From positions 806,001 through 870,000 of the forward strand of contig NZ_CP123872.1 of NCBI RefSeq assembly GCF_031598375.1: 64,000 nucleotides of DNA, written 5' to 3'. The position numbers and the translations under genes were made by a program. The DNA is from Temperatibacter marinus. GTDB taxonomy: Bacteria > Pseudomonadota > Alphaproteobacteria > Sphingomonadales > Kordiimonadaceae. The first letter of the stretch is position 1, and the number at the start of each line of letters is the position of its first letter. Of this stretch, positions 59,540 through 64,000 are shown piece by piece. The notes under the pieces were generated by a model. That model made no database searches, was not told where the DNA came from, and saw only the letters and a list, made by a program, of their open reading frames with translations.

Positions 59540-60928
59540 ATGAGTCATACTCTCTTTGATAAAATATGGGATCAACATTGTATTGCCCCCCTGAAAGATG
59601 GCAGCGATCTCATCTATATAGATCGTCTCCTCCTGCATGAACGGACAGGCAGTGTCGCCTTAAAGGCGGTAGAAGAAGATGGACGATCCATTGCTAATCC
59701 TGCTCATGTTTTCTGTGTCATGGACCACATTCTAGATACTTATGAAGACCGAAGTGACCAAACAACAATGCCAAGCGGGACAGACTTCATTCAATCCCAC
59801 CGCATGAGCGCCGTAAAATATAACCTGCCCCTATTTGATGTGAATGACGAAACACAGGGAATTGTTCATGTGATATCCCCCGAACAGGCCATTGTTCTAC
59901 CTGGCTTAACGGTTGTTTGCCCTGACAGTCATACCTGCACACAAGGCGCGTTTGGGGCGCTGGCTTGGGGGATTGGCAGTACACAAGCCGAACATGCCTT
60001 AGTCACTGAAACATTATCCCTGACAAAACCAAATTCGATGCGGATCACTCTTGAAGGCTCGCCACAAGACGGTGTAACAGCAAAAGATATTGTTCTTGCT
60101 CTTATCGGTTCTCTTTCAGCGGGCGGTGCTGTTGGGTATGTGGTAGAATTTGCTGGACCAGTTGTTGAAGAGATGGACATGGAAGCGCGGATGACGCTCT
60201 GCAATATGGCAGTAGAGTTCTCAGCCTTCACGGCTCTGATTGCACCTGATCAAAAAACCTTCGACTACCTCAAGGCTGGCCCTTATGCCCCAAAGGGAAA
60301 AGAGTGGAAGGAGGCCTGCAAAAACTGGCTAGCCTTAAAATCTGAAGAGAATGCTGTCTTTGATCAAGAGATCACTTTCGATGTTTCTGCTCTTCTGCCG
60401 TCAATTACCTGGGGGACAAGTCCTGAGCATATGATTGCGTTGAGTAGCCCTGTCCCGTCTGCAACAGACTCCTCTACTCAAAGAGCGCTCGATTATATGG
60501 GCTTAAACGAAGGTGACCTGCTGACGGAATACTCGATTGATGCAGCCTTTATAGGATCTTGCACCAACAGTCGAATCAGTGATTTAAGACGGGCGGCCAC
60601 AATCATTAAGGGGCGAAAAGTTGCCGACGGTGTTACGGCGATCGTTGTACCGGGGTCTATGAAAGTAAGAGCACAGGCGGAAAAGGAAGGGATCGATAAA
60701 ATTTTTAAAGAAGCAGGGTTTGAATGGCGAAAACCCGGATGCTCCATGTGTTTTTATGCTGGTGGTGAACATTTTGGTTTCCAGGAGCGAGTCATAACGA
60801 CAACCAATCGAAATTTCGAGAGCCGACAAGGACCAAAAACTCGGTCACATCTTGCGAGTCCTGAAACCGTCGCTGCTTCTGCCCTAATGGGCAAAATAAT
60901 AGCCGCGTCTATGCTGGAAGATCTGTGA
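59540..60928 (+). CDS. LeuC-like hydratase large subunit (aconitase family)
   Basis: Iron-sulphur hydro-lyase large subunit of 462 residues. The [4Fe-4S] cysteines are in 'FIGSCTNSRISDLRRA' (near 341) and 'KPGCSMCFYAGG' (near 401 and 404). The ATG at 59540 follows AGGAAA. It aligns with LeuC along its length, but the region after the last cysteines ('FGFQERVITTTNRNFESRQG', then 'PKTRSHLASPE') differs from the LeuC 'GRTHLVSP' context, and no leuA/leuB lies nearby. Related heterodimers act as maleate, citraconate or dimethylmaleate hydratase. Its place after an amidase suggests hydration of a maleate-type acid to a malate-type acid. Confidence 0.88.
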   Translation: MSHTLFDKIWDQHCIAPLKDGSDLIYIDRLLLHERTGSVALKAVEEDGRSIANPAHVFCVMDHILDTYEDRSDQTTMPSGTDFIQSHRMSAVKYNLPLFDVNDETQGIVHVISPEQAIVLPGLTVVCPDSHTCTQGAFGALAWGIGSTQAEHALVTETLSLTKPNSMRITLEGSPQDGVTAKDIVLALIGSLSAGGAVGYVVEFAGPVVEEMDMEARMTLCNMAVEFSAFTALIAPDQKTFDYLKAGPYAPKGKEWKEACKNWLALKSEENAVFDQEITFDVSALLPSITWGTSPEHMIALSSPVPSATDSSTQRALDYMGLNEGDLLTEYSIDAAFIGSCTNSRISDLRRAATIIKGRKVADGVTAIVVPGSMKVRAQAEKEGIDKIFKEAGFEWRKPGCSMCFYAGGEHFGFQERVITTTNRNFESRQGPKTRSHLASPETVAASALMGKIIAASMLEDL

Positions 60929-61515
60929 TGGAAAAATTTACCACATGTACAAGCCTTGCTGCACCTTTGATAAGAGATAACATTGATACAGATGCTATCA
61001 TCCCGTCCAGAGAAATGAAGCGCGTTTCTAAAAAAGGCTTATCAGTAGGCTTGTTTGCAGGCTGGCGCTATCTGGATCAAAAAAGGCGGACGCCAGACCC
61101 TGATTTTATTCTCAACCAAGCCATCTATAGTCAATCCAAAATCCTTTTATCAGGGAAGAATTTTGGGTGTGGCTCCAGTCGGGAACACGCTGTTTGGGCG
61201 CTTGCAGAATATGGGATTAAAGCAATCATTGCTCCAAGTTTTAGCAATATTTTTTACGGAAATTGTATTCGAAATGGCCTTTTACCTATTCGGCTTGATG
61301 CAGAGAAAATCTCTATACTTAGTAAAAAATCCAAGGCACTCTTCATAGACTTAGAAACACAAAAAGTCGACGCATACCCATTTGAGATTGAAGCTCAAAA
61401 TAAAGAAATATTGCTGAATGGCTTGGATCAAATCACAATGACACAACACCATCAGCTTGCCATTGATGACTTTATTTCAAAAGATAGACTTGTTAGAAAA
61501 TGGGCTCACCTGTAG
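60928..61515 (+). CDS. LeuD-like hydratase small subunit
   Basis: Swivelling small subunit of 195 residues partnering the LeuC-like protein. 'RDNIDTDAIIPSREMKRVSK' is the N-terminal family motif and 'GKNFGCGSSREHAVWALAEYG' (in two parts) the substrate-binding Ser-Arg loop. 'FSNIFYGNCIRNGLLPI' follows. The ATG at 60928 overlaps the LeuC-like stop (TGATG), with GGAAG upstream. It ends the five-gene operon. The convergent flavin reductase gene begins its 3' end 21 bases later, with no terminator visible. Confidence 0.9.
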   Translation: MEKFTTCTSLAAPLIRDNIDTDAIIPSREMKRVSKKGLSVGLFAGWRYLDQKRRTPDPDFILNQAIYSQSKILLSGKNFGCGSSREHAVWALAEYGIKAIIAPSFSNIFYGNCIRNGLLPIRLDAEKISILSKKSKALFIDLETQKVDAYPFEIEAQNKEILLNGLDQITMTQHHQLAIDDFISKDRLVRKWAHL

Positions 61516-61536
61516 CCCGAACAATACGGATCTCAC

Positions 61537-62010
61537 TTACTCAGCCAGTTTTTGGTAACGGCCTTGACAGAAAACCAATGGTCTTGCTTCTTCATGAGCC
61601 ATTTTTTCTACACGACCAACTATGATGATATGATCCCCGCCGTCAAAACAGTTCTCGAGGGAACATTCAAATCGAGCACAGACATGATCAAGAAGCGGAA
61701 CCCCTCCTAGGCCCGGAAGACTGTCAACTTCCTTAAATTTGTCAAACCCTTTCCCTGCGAAATGATTGGACCACTGCTCTTGATCTTCTTTAAGGACATG
61801 GACAGCAAAATGAGAGCAGGTGGTGAATTCTTCAAAAACACCTGTGCTCTTATCTATGCTCCACAAGATGAGGGGTGGGTCCAATGACAGCGAGTTGAAA
61901 CTGCTCACTGTCATACCGATTTTATTCCCGTCTTGATCAACGGTGGTGATGATGGTCACGCCCGTAGCATAACTGCCGAGGGCTTGACGAAATTCAATTG
62001 GATCAATCAT
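61537..62010 (-). CDS. Flavin reductase (HpaC-like)
   Basis: A 157-residue FMN/FAD reductase-like split-barrel protein. 'RQALGSYATGVTIITTVDQDGNKIGMTVSSFNSLSLDPPLI' (in two parts of the text) is the signature flavin-binding region, followed by 'FAVHVLKEDQEQWSNHFAGKGFDKF' (in two parts) and 'GDHIIIVGRVEKMAHEE'. Such enzymes supply reduced flavin to a two-component monooxygenase. No obvious flavin monooxygenase partner is in the window, so the partner is outside it or the electrons go elsewhere. It is downstream of a lipocalin-like gene and a hydrolase on the same strand. Confidence 0.9.
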   Translation of the reverse strand: MIDPIEFRQALGSYATGVTIITTVDQDGNKIGMTVSSFNSLSLDPPLILWSIDKSTGVFEEFTTCSHFAVHVLKEDQEQWSNHFAGKGFDKFKEVDSLPGLGGVPLLDHVCARFECSLENCFDGGDHIIIVGRVEKMAHEEARPLVFCQGRYQKLAE

Positions 62011-62034
62011 GTGACTACTCTAAAATTGAGGGTC

Positions 62035-63006
62035 TTATTCAACGTATACAGCCCCTAAAATTTCTTCCCCTTCTTCCCAATGAAGGACGCCAAACGTCGT
62101 GTATTTTTCTTTCTGGCTTTCTAGGAATTGCCAAGCACATACCATGGTATAGTCATCATCCACAACAGTTTCTCGCGACCAAAGTTTAAAAGCTTCGCCG
62201 AAAGAATGACGTATGGAATAGAGATAGCGTCCGTATGACATGCCGTTTCCGAACATCTCTGGTCCATGGAATTGGTGATGATTGCCGTTTCTGGTGCGCA
62301 TGGCCGTCCACTTTCTATTCACCACGCCTTCAATCTCAATTGTTTGCTCACTATGGAGCAAATTGATAGGTTTATGATGGATCGTCACCTTATTTGTCCC
62401 GATCAATTCTTGCTGATCATTATAAACTTCAAATTCTCCTCGGAAAACGCCCGCATTCTTCACAGGGTAATTGAAAGGTTTTTTACCGTCAGTTTTCTCT
62501 TTCGCTAGGAAATCAATCACCTTTTGTTGAGTCTCAGGGTTAGTCTCATGATCCTGTGTCACCACATAAAGTCCATTGAAAACGCCAACCAAAGTGTCCC
62601 CTTCAAATAGTTGAGAAGAGTAGACTTGCAGCCCAAGCTCTGGCACAACGTGATTGACGGTCCGTAGATCAACATTCCAGCCGGGTGAAAAATAACGACT
62701 ATCAACTAACAAACCATAAGGGCGGCCTGTTCCGATAAAATCCGGTCCCGTGTAAATCCGGTCCTGATCACTATCGATCACACCAAAGTTGAACTTTGCG
62801 CCAATCTCAAACCGATCATTCAACGGTCCCGTGGCATCAAATTTTGTTTCCATCCAATACGTGGTTCGACCGTCTTTAAATTCACTCGCTCTACTCACCT
62901 TATTATAGCCTACATGAGTCCCATCTGCTTCAAAAAGCGAAGGCATTCCGTGCCATTCTCCTGTGATTGCCTGTTGCCAGTTACTTGGTTTTTTATCATC
63001 AGCCAT
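62035..63006 (-). CDS. Unrecognised protein with two tandem lipocalin-like repeats
   Basis: A 323-residue cytoplasmic protein I cannot name. It shows an internal duplication: residues 14-150 and 186-323. Matching landmarks are 'GEWHGMPSLFEADGTHVGYNKV' (in two parts) against 'GVFRGEFEVYNDQQELIGTNKV' (in two parts), 'GPDFIGTGRPYG' (87-98) against 'GPEMFGNGMSYG' (248-259), and an aromatic strand near each end. The strand-rich pattern opening with G-x-W suits calycin/lipocalin-like barrels that bind hydrophobic ligands. The ATG at 63006 has AAAGGGA upstream and lies 14 bases after the hydrolase stop; longer frames overlap that gene. Confidence 0.75.
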   Translation of the reverse strand: MADDKKPSNWQQAITGEWHGMPSLFEADGTHVGYNKVSRASEFKDGRTTYWMETKFDATGPLNDRFEIGAKFNFGVIDSDQDRIYTGPDFIGTGRPYGLLVDSRYFSPGWNVDLRTVNHVVPELGLQVYSSQLFEGDTLVGVFNGLYVVTQDHETNPETQQKVIDFLAKEKTDGKKPFNYPVKNAGVFRGEFEVYNDQQELIGTNKVTIHHKPINLLHSEQTIEIEGVVNRKWTAMRTRNGNHHQFHGPEMFGNGMSYGRYLYSIRHSFGEAFKLWSRETVVDDDYTMVCAWQFLESQKEKYTTFGVLHWEEGEEILGAVYVE

Positions 63007-63019
63007 TCTCTGTTCCCTT

Positions 63020-63991
63020 TTACTTGGTCTGCAACACAACCGATACTCGGCCTTTTGCACAGTCTTTAATTGTCTTTTCCTGGATGCCCTGGTGGCGAAT
63101 AAACATCCCCACAAGCGCTGCATAAAATTCTCTAAATGCATGTGAATCTATCGTTTCTTCCTGGTCAAGGAAGGGGCGGCCGGTTGTATCATCCTGAGGA
63201 TAGACACATGAAAAATGATTGGCGCCCTCGATAAAAACCAATGCACTCCCATTTCCTGCTTTCACGCCCTCAACAAATGTCCGCTCAATGCGCGCCGTGG
63301 GACTGTCGTCCTCAGCCTTACCATAGCGATGAGAGCTGGATGCAATCACACCGTCCTTTGTTCCCCCTGTCAGCAATACCGGAACATCATCACCGAGCGG
63401 TAAAACTGTATCCTCAGGCCATCCGAGCGCGACCGAGGCACCTGTATGAGCTGCATAGCTAAAAACACCTTTTATTGATGGAAACCACTGTCTATTAGCA
63501 TTCATCAAGGCTACTGTTCCGCCAGCGGAATGACCCCCGATGTAGAGAGATTCCATATCAATCAAACCTGCAAATTGACCTTCTTTATTTAAAGACTTTA
63601 ACTCTTCAAGAAGGGGGGCTATCGCTGGACAACTTGGACCTTTCCCGTGTCCTTCAGGCGAAAAACTCTCCATATCTAGGCCTGGCGTTAAGGAAACATA
63701 ACCCGGCATTTCTTCCGCAATCCAGCTATAGGTCACAACCAAATTACCCTCTTTTGCAAGGGCTTTTGCAAGCCACGCATATGATTCAGGGCCCACATTG
63801 ATCCCCGGCAAAAGAAGCACAACGGGCAAGGGTGCCTTCTCTTCATTCACAGGAATCATTCCTGTATTGCGCTCTAGGTCGCTATTTCCAAAAGTCGCAG
63901 GGTAATAGATCTTCGCGCTGATAGTATCATAAGGCGCTTCAGCTTCCGTCACATGAATAGCGCGGAAGAGAGCACGGACAGAAAAGGGCAT
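63020..63991 (-). CDS. Alpha/beta hydrolase (PAF-acetylhydrolase/dienelactone hydrolase-like), possibly 5'-incomplete
   Basis: A 323-residue hydrolase: 'PVVLLLPGINVGPESYAWLAKAL' (oxyanion loop, in two parts), nucleophile 'YIGGHSAGGTVALMNA' with Ser, acid 'LLTGGTKDGVIASS' with Asp, and His in 'FIEGANHFSCVYPQ'. The layout suits PAF acetylhydrolase/cutinase-like or chlorophyllase-like esterases. The ATG at 63991 lies 9 bases from the window edge and the frame is open to the edge, so the true start may be outside. It is the first of three co-oriented genes with the lipocalin-like protein and the flavin reductase. Confidence 0.83.
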   Translation of the reverse strand: MPFSVRALFRAIHVTEAEAPYDTISAKIYYPATFGNSDLERNTGMIPVNEEKAPLPVVLLLPGINVGPESYAWLAKALAKEGNLVVTYSWIAEEMPGYVSLTPGLDMESFSPEGHGKGPSCPAIAPLLEELKSLNKEGQFAGLIDMESLYIGGHSAGGTVALMNANRQWFPSIKGVFSYAAHTGASVALGWPEDTVLPLGDDVPVLLTGGTKDGVIASSSHRYGKAEDDSPTARIERTFVEGVKAGNGSALVFIEGANHFSCVYPQDDTTGRPFLDQEETIDSHAFREFYAALVGMFIRHQGIQEKTIKDCAKGRVSVVLQTK

Positions 63992-64000
63992 GTCTTCAGT

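Noticed and set aside
59540-61515. Leucine biosynthesis leuCD
   Set aside because: No leuA or leuB, the operon starts with amidases, and the large subunit is diverged after the cluster cysteines; a maleate-type hydratase fits better, though this is not proven.
1-64000. tRNA, rRNA, insertion sequences, prophage or integrase genes
   Set aside because: I looked for conserved tRNA/rRNA sequence, transposase motifs and flanking inverted repeats and saw none; a covariance-model or HMM search would be needed to be certain.

Overview
This window looks like the chromosome of a Gram-negative, probably marine alphaproteobacterium. The evidence is TonB-dependent receptors with 'EEIIV(S/T)AR' N-termini, an FnrL-type regulator (Cys-x2-Cys-x7-Cys), a PAS_5-type PAS protein typical of Alphaproteobacteria, TRAP transport, and PstC/PstA with long N-terminal extensions. 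I cannot place the genus; Kordiimonadales or Emcibacter-like lineages are only a guess. I see no rRNA, tRNA, CRISPR array, insertion sequence or phage gene.

Region 1 (1-11000) is a phosphate-acquisition island. It holds a chemoreceptor, an OprP/OprO-type phosphate porin, a Na+/phosphate cotransporter with a small helical protein, and pstS-pstC-pstA-pstB-phoU. Pho-box-like direct repeats lie before the porin and before pstS. No phoB/phoR is in the window.

Region 2 (11000-64000) is a dense catabolic accessory region. It contains two HMG-CoA-lyase-like enzymes, two class III (CaiB/BaiF) CoA-transferases, an ATP-dependent hydantoinase/oxoprolinase pair (hyuA/hyuB), three TonB-dependent receptors, a Rieske oxygenase, aldehyde dehydrogenase and two medium-chain reductases. 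It also has a TRAP system coupled to an FAD oxidase, MFS and SSS transporters, many alpha/beta hydrolases and VOC proteins, a CpcT/CpeT (bilin-lyase family) homologue, and a five-gene operon at 56998-61515. That operon combines an isochorismatase-type amidase, two polysaccharide-deacetylase-fold hydrolases and a LeuCD-like hydratase. By family precedent this order fits cyclic imide -> half-amide -> unsaturated diacid -> hydroxy-diacid. CoA transfer and retro-aldol cleavage by the CaiB and HMGL-like enzymes would complete a route to central metabolism.

Two promoter motifs tie region 2 together. One is a palindrome close to AATGATATATCATT (AATG-N6-CATT), found in six intergenic regions before hyuAB, both CaiB genes, the second HMGL-like gene, the Rieske gene, the third TonB receptor and the imide operon. 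The other is an FNR-type box, (T/A)TGAT-N4-ATCA(A/T), found before many of the same or neighbouring genes. An FNR-type regulator with four candidate Fe-S cysteines is encoded at 33480-34190. My main hypothesis is a co-regulated, oxygen-responsive pathway for an N-heterocyclic substrate whose breakdown yields a maleimide-like imide. A pyrrole or tetrapyrrole (bilin/chlorophyll-like) source is conceivable but is inference only.
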